Positions 43,605-52,912 are shown, counted from the first letter of the stretch. The stretch is DNA of 64,000 nucleotides from Ga0077527 sp945862135 (GCA_964203275.1 CAXNMF010000002.1:186001-250000), one strand, 5' to 3'. The notes: generated by a model not told the origin, from the letters alone. Translations and numbers: made by a program.

Positions 43605-43971
43605 CATGGAAACCATCACAGCATTGAAACTGGGCGCGCCGCTGGCTTCGCAAAAGCTGGTTGAACTGCGCTCCAAGGGTATGCACACAGTTCGGTTCGA
43701 ATTTATTGTTCGACTTCTGCGCCTGAACACTCAAATCATAACGCTATCCATATACTGGGAAGACGGTCGCGAGTTCGTCCAGATTCCTGCGGTCCAAAAT
43801 GTCCAGCGTAAACTGGTTTACGCGAGTGAGCCCCGTGTTTCAGGCTTTTTTGATGACATGTCCTTGCTTTGTTACCCGCTGGATCCTGATGCCAAGGCCA
43901 AGGTCGATGCTGAACTCGACAGAATGGTTGCTGCAATTGCTGACTACGGACGGCGCATCCCCCGAACTTAG
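43597..43971 (+). CDS. Hypothetical protein (124 aa)
   Basis: A protein of 124 residues starting at GTG with AGGAG 6 nt upstream; ATG 43606 is an alternative. The sequence (LVELRSKGMHTVRFEFIVRLLRLNTQI, then IYWEDGREFVQIP, then VDAELDRMVAAIADYGRRIP) looks soluble, mixed alpha/beta, without signal peptide. I do not recognise it. It stands alone between the thiolase hairpin and a gap, and base composition is less GC-rich than its neighbours. Confidence 0.5.
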   Translation: MNDMETITALKLGAPLASQKLVELRSKGMHTVRFEFIVRLLRLNTQIITLSIYWEDGREFVQIPAVQNVQRKLVYASEPRVSGFFDDMSLLCYPLDPDAKAKVDAELDRMVAAIADYGRRIPRT

Positions 43972-44043
43972 TTAGCCTGCGAACTGCCTTGTGAGTACGG
44001 GAATACGCGATATGTAGTCAAGCTGCTGGTCTTTTCAATTTGT

Positions 44044-44391
44044 TCAATTGTCGAGACACGTGCTGAGTGTCAATCCATAAAAATGTTCACGATGGCGGGG
44101 TATTGCATCAGCCAGACATCGTGCTTCTATCTGACAATATTTTTCCTCAAGTCGTCTTCGCTCCAGGACGACAGTCTCAATCGATGTTCTTGCCCTTTTA
44201 CGGTTGGATTCTTGGCGCTTGAGTTCATCCATCTGCTTGTCGATGGGCCCCGTTTTACTGCGGATACAATCGACAATAGTTTTGTCTGAATAACGCTTTT
44301 CAGCAGGTATTTGGGGCAGCTTGTGCGCAGTCGATATTCCCGAATTTATGCTGAATGCAATTCCCACAAAAGCTTGTGTGGCAATTCTCAT
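44044..44391 (-). CDS. Hypothetical exported protein with coiled-coil (low-GC orphan)
   Basis: About 115 residues from ATG 44391. It has a moderately hydrophobic N-terminus (MRIATQAFVGIAFSINSG) that could be a signal peptide, then a highly charged helical stretch with heptad character (DKQMDELKRQESNRKRARTS and ETVVLERRRLEEKY). Three Cys lie in CIRS, KYCQIEARC and a fourth near the end. Two TATAAT-like boxes lie just upstream of an in-frame ATG at 44436, which favours the internal start. The region is AT-rich compared with flanks. It may be real or decayed; no family recognised. The remaining gap 43972-44043 holds nothing I can identify. Confidence 0.4.
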   Translation of the reverse strand: MRIATQAFVGIAFSINSGISTAHKLPQIPAEKRYSDKTIVDCIRSKTGPIDKQMDELKRQESNRKRARTSIETVVLERRRLEEKYCQIEARCLADAIPRHREHFYGLTLSTCLDN

Positions 44392-44493
44392 ATACACATG
44401 TATTCGTTGATGGCTAATATTTAACATAATACACATTATACGAAATTATATAGGGCTCTGAGAGGGCAATCAAAAGGCCGTGACACCGCAACC

Positions 44494-45138
44494 TTAGTCC
44501 TCGACGCCCGCTTTGCGCAGCATGGTTTCGACTTCCTTGTGACCACGTTCCTTGGCCAGGCTCATCGCCGAATGGCCGTGTGGAGAAACGTATTTAGCGT
44601 CGGCGCCATGTTCAAGCAGCAACAACAAGGTCTGAAGATAACCTTCGCGAGCAGCCATCATCAGCGCAGTGATTCCATTGTCAGCGGCAGCATTCACATT
44701 CGCGCCTTTGCCGATCAATAACCTTGCGATATCTGCCCGATCCTTGGCAGCAGCGTAGATCAGCGGCGTCCAGCCGCTCTGGTTTACCGGAGCGCCGGCA
44801 TCAAGCAACAGTTTAACTACATCGGTGTGGCCCATGATGGCCGCAAGCATTAAGGCAGACTCACCTCGGGGATTTTTAGCCTGAATCTTGGGTTTTCCGG
44901 CCAGAATGGCTTTGATGACGCTAGGTTTGCCTTCACGGGAAGCCAACATCAGCAGGGTTTCACCCTCGGGGCTGACAGTATCAATGTAAATGCCACGTTT
45001 TAGAAGGTCTGTGACCGCTGAATGGTCGTCCGTGCGGATGGCGTGAAGCATGTCTTCGTAAGCGCCTGCAAGTGCTAACGAGCCGTGCAGGACAATGACG
45101 CCAGTTAAAAACCCGAGGATTAGCTTTCGATATATCAT
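44494..45138 (-). CDS. Exported ankyrin-repeat protein
   Basis: A 214-residue protein with a signal peptide (MIYRKLILGFLTGVIVLHGS ending near ALAGA) and about five ankyrin repeats (GETLLMLASREGK, GESALMLAAIMGHTDVVKLLLDAG, GWTPLIYAAAKDRADIARLLIGKG, GITALMMAAREG, HGHSAMSLAKERGHKEV). It likely acts by protein binding in the periplasm. Ankyrin genes next to tatD are common in betaproteobacteria. The gap to tatD is 4 nt. Confidence 0.9.
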   Translation of the reverse strand: MIYRKLILGFLTGVIVLHGSLALAGAYEDMLHAIRTDDHSAVTDLLKRGIYIDTVSPEGETLLMLASREGKPSVIKAILAGKPKIQAKNPRGESALMLAAIMGHTDVVKLLLDAGAPVNQSGWTPLIYAAAKDRADIARLLIGKGANVNAAADNGITALMMAAREGYLQTLLLLLEHGADAKYVSPHGHSAMSLAKERGHKEVETMLRKAGVED

Positions 45139-45139
45139 A

Positions 45140-45168
45140 TAACTATTTGTTTATTTGGAATAACTTAT
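45140..45168 (+). repeat. AT-rich interrupted palindrome family, copy 6
   Basis: TAACTATTTGTTTATTTGGA followed by ATAACTTA covers the 3' end of tatD, so on the minus strand it encodes the last residues KLFQINK and the stop. Confidence 0.45.
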
Positions 45169-45910
45169 AAAAGTTTTTTGTGGTTTGAGCCGCGATTTCT
45201 GCATATGTTCTATTTTGCAGTAGCGCAATTTCCTCGGCCACATGTTTGACCCAACCTGGCTGATTGGTTTTCCCGCGGTGAGGAACCGGGGCCAAATAGG
45301 GCGAATCGGTCTCAACCAGCAGGCGATCCAGCGGCACTCGCCGGGCGACTTCTTTCAAATCCTTGGCATTTTTGAAGGTCACAATCCCGGAGAATGAGAT
45401 GTGAAACCCCATCTCAAGGGACCTTTCGGCTACAGACCAGCTTTCCGTAAAGCAGTGCATGACACCCCCCGCTTGTTCCGCGCCCTCTTCTCTCATCAAC
45501 CGCAGCGTGTCTTCGGCGGCTGACCGGGTATGGATAATCAGCGGTTTGCAGGCAGCCCGCGCGGCGCGGATGTGGTTGCGGAAGCGCTCTCGCTGCCACT
45601 CCAGATCGCCGGTCAGGCGGTAGTAGTCGAGTCCGGTTTCACCGATGGCGACCACCTTGGGGTGTTCAGCAAGCTTCACCAGTTCGGCCACAGTGGGTTC
45701 GCGCAGGTCCGGATAATCGGGGTGTACGCCCACCGACGCATAAAGATGTTTGTGGTTTTCCGCCAGCGCTAGGACTTTCGGGAAATCGTCCAGCGTGACA
45801 CTGACACAAAGCGCCGCCTCAACTTCGTTGGTTTTCATTGTTTCCAGAATCGCTGGCAGGTTGTCGGCGAGTTCCGGGAAGTCGAGATGGCAATGGGAGT
45901 CGACCAGCAT
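45143..45910 (-). CDS. tatD: TatD-family metal-dependent hydrolase (DNase)
   Basis: A 255-residue TIM-barrel amidohydrolase. Metal ligands are visible in MLVDSHCHLDF, AIGETGLDYYR, PLIIHTRSA, MHCFTES and LVETDSPYLAP. TatD proteins are Mg-dependent 3'-5' exonucleases involved in DNA repair and decay. The C-terminal seven codons come from an AT-rich repeat. It follows holB after 5 nt; pilZ, often found between these genes, is absent. Confidence 0.95.
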   Translation of the reverse strand: MLVDSHCHLDFPELADNLPAILETMKTNEVEAALCVSVTLDDFPKVLALAENHKHLYASVGVHPDYPDLREPTVAELVKLAEHPKVVAIGETGLDYYRLTGDLEWQRERFRNHIRAARAACKPLIIHTRSAAEDTLRLMREEGAEQAGGVMHCFTESWSVAERSLEMGFHISFSGIVTFKNAKDLKEVARRVPLDRLLVETDSPYLAPVPHRGKTNQPGWVKHVAEEIALLQNRTYAEIAAQTTKNFYKLFQINK

Positions 45911-45915
45911 GGGTA

Positions 45916-46935
45916 TCAGGCGGCGCGGCGCGCCGGGTTCAACAGTGCAACATAGGCAAATAACACGCTTTCCATATACAGGCGCGCATTCAGCGGATGG
46001 TGAATATTGCGCTGTTCGCGCACCAGTTTTCGATACAGCCGCAACGCAGTCAGCGGATCCACGCGTTTAGCAATCAGCGCCAGTTCATGGGCGAAATCCG
46101 GGTTGTAACGTACGCGCCCGAGCATTCGTTGTTCAGCGATATCGCAGGTCCACTTTTGCAGCCAGTTGATAAACCGCTCCAACGGGAGGTCGCGAAACAT
46201 TTCGGCCGCCGCAAGTGGATCAAGGTCTGTGGCGGCAAGCATGCGCAGAAACTCCGGCCGCCCTGCAAGTCCGTCGCCTTCGAACATTTCCAATGCCAGC
46301 AGAGGTGCGCCGGAGGCTTGCGCCAGTACCACTTCCGGGTCCTTGATGCCTTGTTCGGCCAGCCAGGATACGGCGACTGAAAGTGGCGGTACCTGCAGGC
46401 TGAGTTGGCGGCAGCGGCTGATGATGGTGCGCATCAAGCGGTGTGGCCGGTGGCTGATCAGGATGAAATGGGTTTGCGGGGGTGGTTCTTCGAGACTTTT
46501 CAGCAAAGCATTGGCTGCGGCCACGTTAAGGGCTTCCGCTGGGCTGACGAGGATCACTTTTCGCCCTCCGCGGTGGCTGGAAACATGAATAAAATCATGA
46601 AGTTCCCGAACCTGCTCAACGCTGATCCAGGGGCTGGCCTTGGTTTCCTTTGATTTGGCCGGCGTGTCTTCACCCTCCGTTGCGGGTTCGCCATCCACTG
46701 GCGGCGCCAGCATCCAGAAATCCGGGTGCGCATCATTCAAAAACCACCCGCAGGACTTGCAGCTTCCGCACGCGGTTCCGCCTGGAATAGGTTTTTCGCA
46801 GAGCAAACCTTGCGCCAATGCCAGACCGAAAGCCTTTTTGCCGATCCCCTTGGAGCCTCGCACGAGAAGCGCGTGTGCCAGCAAGGAGGGATCTTTCAAC
46901 GTAGCTTGCAGCGAAGTTTCAAGCCATTTAAACAT
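45916..46935 (-). CDS. holB: DNA polymerase III subunit delta'
   Basis: A 339-residue AAA-like clamp-loader subunit: modified P-loop RGSKGIGKKAFGLAL, zinc site GSCKSCGWFLNDAHPDF, SPAEALNVAAANALLKSLEEPP and the sensor FILISHRPHRLMRTIISRC. It helps load the beta clamp. It is encoded downstream of tmk, the usual order. A gap of 77 nt separates them. Confidence 0.95.
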   Translation of the reverse strand: MFKWLETSLQATLKDPSLLAHALLVRGSKGIGKKAFGLALAQGLLCEKPIPGGTACGSCKSCGWFLNDAHPDFWMLAPPVDGEPATEGEDTPAKSKETKASPWISVEQVRELHDFIHVSSHRGGRKVILVSPAEALNVAAANALLKSLEEPPPQTHFILISHRPHRLMRTIISRCRQLSLQVPPLSVAVSWLAEQGIKDPEVVLAQASGAPLLALEMFEGDGLAGRPEFLRMLAATDLDPLAAAEMFRDLPLERFINWLQKWTCDIAEQRMLGRVRYNPDFAHELALIAKRVDPLTALRLYRKLVREQRNIHHPLNARLYMESVLFAYVALLNPARRAA

Positions 46936-47012
46936 TTAAAATCAAATTAATAGACTATTTTATTAATGTAATTAATGATTATATTGATGTTTTTGTAAAA
47001 TATACAATTTAA
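46936..47012. other. AT-rich spacer between tmk and holB
   Basis: These 77 nt are almost entirely A and T. They contain a diverged match to the AT-rich family (ATATTGATGTTTTTGTAAAA near 46980-47000) and possibly a second one. No terminator or promoter is clear. The flanking minus-strand genes are normally contiguous in relatives. Confidence 0.35.
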
Positions 47013-47627
47013 TCAAATATTTAGAAGTACTTTATCCAGATCATCCTGAATTTCGGGAATGGTGCGCGCAGCGTCAATGACCCGTATCCGTTGAGGATGC
47101 TCCTGCGCCCGCCGCAAATAGGCGGCGCGTACTCGCTCATAAAAGTCGAGCTGTTCGCGCTCGAAACGATCCGGTGCGCGGACTTGGCGCGTTCGTGCCC
47201 TCCCGACTTCCGGCGCCAGATCGAAATAAAACGTCAGATCGGGTTGCAGGTCGCCCTGAACCCAGCTTTCAAGCTCGCCGATCCGTGCCCAGTCCATGCC
47301 GCTGCCGCCGGCCTGGTAGGCATATGTTGCATCGGTAAAGCGGTCGCACAGAACCCACCGCCCCGCGGCCAGTGCGGGTCCGATGACCCGGGCAATATGT
47401 TCGTGGCGGGCCGCAAACATCAACAGGGCCTCGGTTTCGGGCTGTCGTGATTCCTTCCCATGCAGCAACAGTTCACGCAGGGATTCCCCCAATGCGGTTC
47501 CGCCGGGCTCACGGGTCACTGTCAGCGGTATGCCGCGGTCCTGCAGGCGGGCCTGCAGCCATTCCAGATGCGTGGTCTTGCCGGCACCATCCATGCCTTC
47601 CAGCGTAATGAAGCGACCGCGCTTCAT
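47013..47627 (-). CDS. tmk: Thymidylate kinase
   Basis: A 204-residue dTMP kinase: P-loop LEGMDGAGKTTHLEWL, DRF loop VLCDRFTDATYAYQ, LID region RARTRQVRAPDRFE. It makes dTDP. Its start overlaps the mltG stop (ATGA). Confidence 0.96.
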   Translation of the reverse strand: MKRGRFITLEGMDGAGKTTHLEWLQARLQDRGIPLTVTREPGGTALGESLRELLLHGKESRQPETEALLMFAARHEHIARVIGPALAAGRWVLCDRFTDATYAYQAGGSGMDWARIGELESWVQGDLQPDLTFYFDLAPEVGRARTRQVRAPDRFEREQLDFYERVRAAYLRRAQEHPQRIRVIDAARTIPEIQDDLDKVLLNI

Positions 47628-48637
47628 TGACGTCCCCGGCGCTGATACTGTGTGACTGCGCGTTCATGCTCGGCCAGCGTGCGCGAGAATTTGGATGTGC
47701 CGTCACCGCGCGCCACAAAATACAGCGCATCGCTGGGCGTGGGATTCAGTGTGGCACGCAAGGCATCTAATCCAGGCATGGCTATCGGAGTCGGCGGGAG
47801 TCCGGTGCGGGTGTAGGTATTGTAGGGCGTATCAGCCTGCAGATCGCGTTTGCGAATATTGCCGTCGAAATTGGCGCCCATACCGTAGATCACGGTTGGA
47901 TCGGTCTGCAAACGCATGCCGATACGCAATCGATTGATGAATACCGCGGCTACCATGCCGCGTTCATCGGCACGCCCGGTTTCCTTTTCTACGATCGACG
48001 CCAGAATCAGTGCCTCGATTGGTGACTGCAGCGGAAGATTCGGTGCTCGGCGCGCCCACTCCTGTTCCAGATGTTTGAGCATCAGATGGTGGGCACGGCG
48101 AAGTATGGAAATATCTGTGCTGCCGTCACTGAAGTGGTATGTATCGGGAAAGAACCAGCCTTCCGCAGATGGTGCATTGATGGCCAGTTTCTGCAGAACC
48201 TCTTGTTCAGTCAGTGCGGCCAATTCTCCGCGGATTTTCGGGTTATCCCGGAGTGCCTTTCGCATCTGCTGAAAGGTCCAGCCCTCAACGAAGGTGATCG
48301 CGACCAGAGTTACATCGCCGCGGGTCATTCGCTGCAGTAAATCCAGCGGAGTCATGGGGCCTGAAAATTCGTAATTACCCGCCTTGAGGCGTCGCGGATT
48401 CTCCCATCAACCGCGCCAGCAGTTCAAAAGGTTCTGGGCGACTGAGGATGCCGGCAGCTGCCAACTGCGTTGATGTAGCTCTCAGGCTGCTACCGGCGCG
48501 CAACTCGAATGTCACCGGTGATTCAGGTAGCTGTAAATTCGTCATGGCGCGTAGTAATACAGCGCTGTGCTTGCCAGCAATACGCAAAGGATCAGCAACA
48601 AGAGGAGTTTTTTAAACAGTCGCATCAGCCAGCGCAT
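47624..48637 (-). pseudogene. mltG: Endolytic transglycosylase MltG, split by two frameshifts
   Basis: Three frames together make one MltG of about 337 residues. The first (from 48637) gives the basic start and membrane span MRWLMRLFKKLLLLLILCVL and stops at 48542. The second (from 48545, MTNLQLPESPVTFELRAGSS) stops at 48375. The third (through 48355, KAGNYEFSGPMTPLDLLQRM) holds the YceG domain with the catalytic Glu in SIVEKETGRADERG. One base seems missing near 48545-48552 and one extra near 48380-48386, so outer frames agree. MltG cleaves nascent glycan strands at the inner membrane. Either sequence error or decay. Confidence 0.85.
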
Positions 48638-48666
48638 GCAGCCATTTTCTCATGTGGTTCGCGGTT

Positions 48667-49440
48667 TCAAATGAGTTCCAGCCGCATGTACCTAGTGTGT
48701 GCCACTGACCAAACACCGATCAGGCTGTTCACCAGAAACACTTCGTTCGCAGCCTCCAGCCGTTCGCAGTTCACCGGCTCAACACAACAGTCCAGGCCAT
48801 GTTCTGCCGCCAGTTCGATGACAGTATCCCTTGTTACGCCGGCCACACCACAGCGCGAAAGATCCGGAGTCACCAGCCTCCCCTGCTCCATCAAAAAAAG
48901 ATTGCAGCGGGTGCCTTCGATGACCATGCCGTCAGTGTCGAGGAGCAATCCCTCGGCAATCGTTGTGTCATGCCATTCAGCTCGAGCCAGTATATTTTCC
49001 AGCCGGTTGAGATGCTTGATGCCTGCCAGGGTGGGCTGCACTGCAAGCCGTTGCGTGCAATAACGGACGGTCACGCCTTGCGTCAAATAGGCTGATGGAT
49101 AACCAGGCAACGGCGCTGCTGTCACGATGCGCCGCGGAATGACCCTCTCCGGAATCGTATAGCCACGACCGCCGCTACCACGGGTCACCGTGACTCTCAC
49201 TGCACAATCAGTCATCTGTGCGGAGACCAGTTTCAAATCTTCCCGAAACTGTGACTCCGGCGGTGGTTCAATGGACAGGGCGCGACAATCAGATGCGAGT
49301 TTGGCGTAATGCCGCATCCACAACGGGACCAGGCCAGAGCGCATCGCAAATGTACGGAACACGCCATCACCATAGGCCAGACCTCGATCATCTACAGGGA
49401 TGAAATCGGCCGGCGAGCCGTCAACAAGAGTCAGTGTCAT
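48667..49440 (-). CDS. pabC: Aminodeoxychorismate lyase
   Basis: A 257-residue fold IV PLP enzyme: DDRGLAYGDGVFRT, GIKHLNRLENILA with the PLP Lys in GIKHLN, EGTRCNLFL and the C-terminal EVFLVNSLIGVWSV. It releases pyruvate from 4-amino-4-deoxychorismate to give p-aminobenzoate for folate. Its place between fabF and mltG is the standard order. Confidence 0.93.
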   Translation of the reverse strand: MTLTLVDGSPADFIPVDDRGLAYGDGVFRTFAMRSGLVPLWMRHYAKLASDCRALSIEPPPESQFREDLKLVSAQMTDCAVRVTVTRGSGGRGYTIPERVIPRRIVTAAPLPGYPSAYLTQGVTVRYCTQRLAVQPTLAGIKHLNRLENILARAEWHDTTIAEGLLLDTDGMVIEGTRCNLFLMEQGRLVTPDLSRCGVAGVTRDTVIELAAEHGLDCCVEPVNCERLEAANEVFLVNSLIGVWSVAHTRYMRLELI

Positions 49441-49491
49441 GCCGGCAACGGGTTCCGCGGGGATTGAATGCGGAATCCGAAAAAGTGAAAG

Positions 49492-50739
49492 TCAGATCTT
49501 GCGGAACACCAGACTGCCGTTGGTGCCGCCAAATCCGAAGGAATTGGAAAGCGCAACATTGATTTTCATCTGGCGCGCAGTGTTGGGCACGTAATCCAGG
49601 TCGCATAGCGGATCCTGATTGACCAGATTGATGGTGGGTGGTGCTACCTGGTCGCGGATCGCAAGTATCGAAAACACCGCTTCAATGCCTCCGGCTGCGC
49701 CGAGCAGATGACCCGTCATGGATTTCGTCGAGCTGACGGCCAACTTGTGTGCTTGTGCGCCGAAGCAATTCTTGAGGGCTGTGGTTTCGGCGATATCGCC
49801 CAAAGGAGTTGATGTGCCATGGGCGTTGACGTAATCAACCTGGTCATGGCTGACATCGGCATTGCGCAAGGCGTTATTCATACACCGTACGGCGCCTGCA
49901 CCGTCTTCGCAAGGGGCCGTAATGTGGTGGGCGTCGGCGCTCATGCCATAACCCGCGAGTTCGCAGTAAATGCGTGCACCGCGACGTTTGGCATGCTCAT
50001 ACTCTTCGAGCACCAATACACCAGCACCCTCACCCATGACAAAACCATCGCGATCCTTGTCCCATGGGCGGCTGGCCGCAGCAGGGTCATCGTTGCGTGA
50101 AGAGAGCGCGCGAGCAGCACAGAAACCGCCGATGCCCAGTGGCGACACGGTCGCTTCGGCACCACCGGCAATCATGATGTCAGCATCACCATATTCAATC
50201 AGGCGTCCAGCTTCACCGATGCTGTGATTGGCTGTAGTACATGCAGAAACCACTGATATATTGGGACCCTGCAAGCCATACATGATCGACAGCTGTCCGG
50301 AGATCATGTTGATGATGGAGCCCGGCACAAAAAATGGGGAAATTTTCCTTGGTCCACCGGCCAGAACGGCATCATGTGTATTCTCGATCAGCGGCAGGCC
50401 GCCGATGCCGGAACCGATGCATACGCCGATCATTTCGCTGTTGAGTTTGTCGAGATCTAGGCCTGCATCTTTGATGGCGTCGATTCCGGCCGCGAGTCCG
50501 TAATGAATAAAGGTATCGAAACGGCGCGCTTCCTTGACCGGCAGGTAGTTGCCGGGTTCGAATCCTTTGACTTCACCAGCAATCTGCGAGGTGTAGCCGG
50601 TGGCGTCGAAGCGGGTGATTTTGCCGATCCCTGATTTACCGGCAGTAATATTTGACCAGGAATCAACAAGTCCAATGCCGACCGGGGAAATGATCCCCAG
50701 TCCGGTCACGACGACTCTTCGAGTGGTGGGACGCGACAT
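49492..50739 (-). CDS. fabF: 3-oxoacyl-[ACP] synthase II
   Basis: A 415-residue condensing enzyme. The Cys-His-His triad is visible in SVVSACTTANHSIGEA, VNAHGTSTPLGD and SMTGHLLGAAGG. It elongates acyl-ACP with malonyl-ACP. It follows acpP after 74 nt. Confidence 0.97.
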   Translation of the reverse strand: MSRPTTRRVVVTGLGIISPVGIGLVDSWSNITAGKSGIGKITRFDATGYTSQIAGEVKGFEPGNYLPVKEARRFDTFIHYGLAAGIDAIKDAGLDLDKLNSEMIGVCIGSGIGGLPLIENTHDAVLAGGPRKISPFFVPGSIINMISGQLSIMYGLQGPNISVVSACTTANHSIGEAGRLIEYGDADIMIAGGAEATVSPLGIGGFCAARALSSRNDDPAAASRPWDKDRDGFVMGEGAGVLVLEEYEHAKRRGARIYCELAGYGMSADAHHITAPCEDGAGAVRCMNNALRNADVSHDQVDYVNAHGTSTPLGDIAETTALKNCFGAQAHKLAVSSTKSMTGHLLGAAGGIEAVFSILAIRDQVAPPTINLVNQDPLCDLDYVPNTARQMKINVALSNSFGFGGTNGSLVFRKI

Positions 50740-50789
50740 GATTCAGGGAGCGGGATGCGCAGAGCGCGTTCCGCCATCAGGTTGATCAA

Positions 50790-50807
50790 GGAAGGGATTA
50801 CCCTTCC
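50790..50807 (-). terminator. Small hairpin between acpP and fabF
   Basis: GGAAGGG and CCCTTCC form a perfect 7-bp stem around ATTA, between acpP and fabF on the minus strand. Without a T-run it is more likely an mRNA processing or stability hairpin that lets acpP be expressed above fabF. Confidence 0.45.
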
Positions 50808-50813
50808 GCAATA

Positions 50814-51053
50814 TCAGGCTTTTTGGTGTGACTTGATGTAGTCGACAGCCTGCTGAACCGTGGTGATCTTCTCGGCTTCTTCGTCCGGAATCTCTGTTTC
50901 GAATTCCTCTTCCAGCGCCATGACCAGTTCGACGGTGTCCAGAGAATCTGCTCCCAGGTCATTGACGAAGGACGAATCGGTCTTTACGTCCGCTTCGTTG
51001 ACGCCAAGCTGTTCGGCAACAATCTTTTTTACGCGTTGCTCGATATTTTCCAT
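50814..51053 (-). CDS. acpP: Acyl carrier protein
   Basis: A 79-residue acidic protein; the 4'-phosphopantetheine Ser is in DLGADSLDTVELVMALEEEF. Carries growing fatty acyl chains. The 176-nt gap to fabG probably holds its own promoter, as is common, but I could not pick a clear one. Confidence 0.98.
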   Translation of the reverse strand: MENIEQRVKKIVAEQLGVNEADVKTDSSFVNDLGADSLDTVELVMALEEEFETEIPDEEAEKITTVQQAVDYIKSHQKA

Positions 51054-51229
51054 CTACAGTCCCCTTTCGCGTTGCTGGATGATTGTGGGTCGGTCATGGT
51101 GCAGCGTTCGCTGCGCATACCGCCCCCGAAAGATACAAATTTTACCACAAACCCGAATTAAAAAATCTTTCCAAAACAGAAAGTTATGAGAGTTGATGAG
51201 GCACGCAAGCACTCAATACCGCGCGCATT

Positions 51230-51976
51230 CTAGCCCATATGCATGCCGCCGTTTACATGCAAGGTGCAGCCGGTGACGTACGAAGCAGCGTCTGAAGCCA
51301 GGTAAACCACTGCGCCGGCAACATCCTCAACTGAGCCGAGACGCCCCAATGGGATCTGCCCCACCAGTGCGGTCCGCTGCGCTTCAGGTAATCCGCGGGT
51401 CATGTCGGTATCGATGAAGCCCGGCGCCACACTGTTTACGGTAATGTTCCGGCTGCCCACTTCGCGGGCCAGTGCCCGGGAAAAACCTTCAACGCCGGCT
51501 TTTGCCGCCGCGTAATTGGATTGTCCGGCATTACCCATCGAGCCGATAATCGAAGTCACATTGATGATGCGCCCGGTACGCGCCTTCATCATGCCGCGCA
51601 CGACAGCCTTGGACAGGCGATAGACCGATTTCAGGTTGGTCGACATGATGCTGTCCCATTCCTCATCCTTCATGCGCATCAGCAGGTTGTCGCGGGTGAT
51701 GCCGGCGTTGTTGACCAGGATGGCGACTTCACCCCACTGCTGCTGAATTGCCGCCAGCGCAGCATCGATCTGTGCCGCATCGTTCACATCCATCGCATAG
51801 CCACCCCCGGTGATCCCGGCTGCCGCCAGATCACGGGTAATGCCTTCCGCCCCCGCTGCCGTCGTCGCAGTGCCTGCGACTGTTGCGCCTGCCGCGCCCA
51901 GAGCCAGTGCAATGCCTTTACCGATGCCGCGCGACGCGCCGGTGACCAGCGCCACTTTGCCTTTGAAACTGCTCAT
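51230..51976 (-). CDS. fabG: 3-oxoacyl-[ACP] reductase
   Basis: A 248-residue short-chain dehydrogenase: NADPH motif TGASRGIGKGIA, VNNAGITRDNLLMRM, catalytic Ser in VTSIIGSMGNAGQ and the YAAAK pair, and the C-terminal YVTGCTLHVNGGMHMG. Reduces 3-oxoacyl-ACP. Overlaps fabD by ATGA. Confidence 0.97.
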   Translation of the reverse strand: MSSFKGKVALVTGASRGIGKGIALALGAAGATVAGTATTAAGAEGITRDLAAAGITGGGYAMDVNDAAQIDAALAAIQQQWGEVAILVNNAGITRDNLLMRMKDEEWDSIMSTNLKSVYRLSKAVVRGMMKARTGRIINVTSIIGSMGNAGQSNYAAAKAGVEGFSRALAREVGSRNITVNSVAPGFIDTDMTRGLPEAQRTALVGQIPLGRLGSVEDVAGAVVYLASDAASYVTGCTLHVNGGMHMG

Positions 51977-52902
51977 TTCAGTGCCTCCATCGTCTGCGCC
52001 ATCGAGGCCGGATCAGTAACCGCAAACCCCTGCAGGCTGCCTTCAATGCGTTTGGTCATGCCGGCCAGTACTTTGCCCGGGCCGCATTCAACGACATGGG
52101 TCACGCCTTGTGCGGCGAAAGTCCGGATCACCTCCACCCAGCGCACGGGATTGCAGGCCTGTCTGGCCAGAGCATCCTTGATCTGAGCAGGATCGGTAAG
52201 CACTGCTACATCCACGTTGTTGACGACCGTAATCTGTGGCACATGGAATTCAAGTTCCTGCATCCGTGTCTGAAGTCGTTCCGCGGCGGGCTTGAGCAGT
52301 GAGGAGTGAAACGGTGCGCTGACCGGCAGCATCACCGCGCGCTTGGCGCCGCTTGCTTTTGCAACGGCAGCGGCACGTTCGACAGCACCCTTGTGTCCCG
52401 CAATTACCACCTGGCTTGGTGCATTGAAATTGACTGCCTCGACAATCTCACCCTGCGCTGCTTCGGCGCAGGCTGCACGTACCGCATCGTCATCCAGGCC
52501 GAGGATGGCGGCCATTGCTCCGGTGCCCATGGGAACTGCTTCCTGCATTGCCTGTGCACGGAAGCGGACCAGCGGCACCGCATCTTTAAAAGCGATCACG
52601 CCGGCAGCAACCAGTGCGGTGTATTCACCGAGGCTGTGCCCGGCGACCAGCGCGGGTGCCGGACCGCCGGCCTGCTGCCAGGCGCGATACATCGAGTAAG
52701 CGGCGGTCAGCATCACCGGTTGTGTATTGACGGTTGCATTGAGATCGTCTGCGGGACCTTCAGCGACCAGTTTCCACAGGTCCTGTCCGATCGCGGTTGA
52801 AGCTTCTTCAAAGGTTTCGCGCACAACCGGTGTATCGGCGAAGCCCTGCATCATGCCGACGCTCTGCGAACCCTGTCCGGGAAAAACCAATGCCAGTTTC
52901 AT
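51973..52902 (-). CDS. fabD: Malonyl-CoA:ACP transacylase
   Basis: A 309-residue acyltransferase: LVFPGQGSQSVGMM, nucleophile GHSLGEYTALVAAG, and FHSSLLKPAAERL with the active His. The start ATG 52902 follows GTGAGGACC; the longer in-frame extension to 52953 is unlikely. Loads malonate on ACP. Confidence 0.96.
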   Translation of the reverse strand: MKLALVFPGQGSQSVGMMQGFADTPVVRETFEEASTAIGQDLWKLVAEGPADDLNATVNTQPVMLTAAYSMYRAWQQAGGPAPALVAGHSLGEYTALVAAGVIAFKDAVPLVRFRAQAMQEAVPMGTGAMAAILGLDDDAVRAACAEAAQGEIVEAVNFNAPSQVVIAGHKGAVERAAAVAKASGAKRAVMLPVSAPFHSSLLKPAAERLQTRMQELEFHVPQITVVNNVDVAVLTDPAQIKDALARQACNPVRWVEVIRTFAAQGVTHVVECGPGKVLAGMTKRIEGSLQGFAVTDPASMAQTMEALK

Positions 52903-52912
52903 TGTTCGGTCC

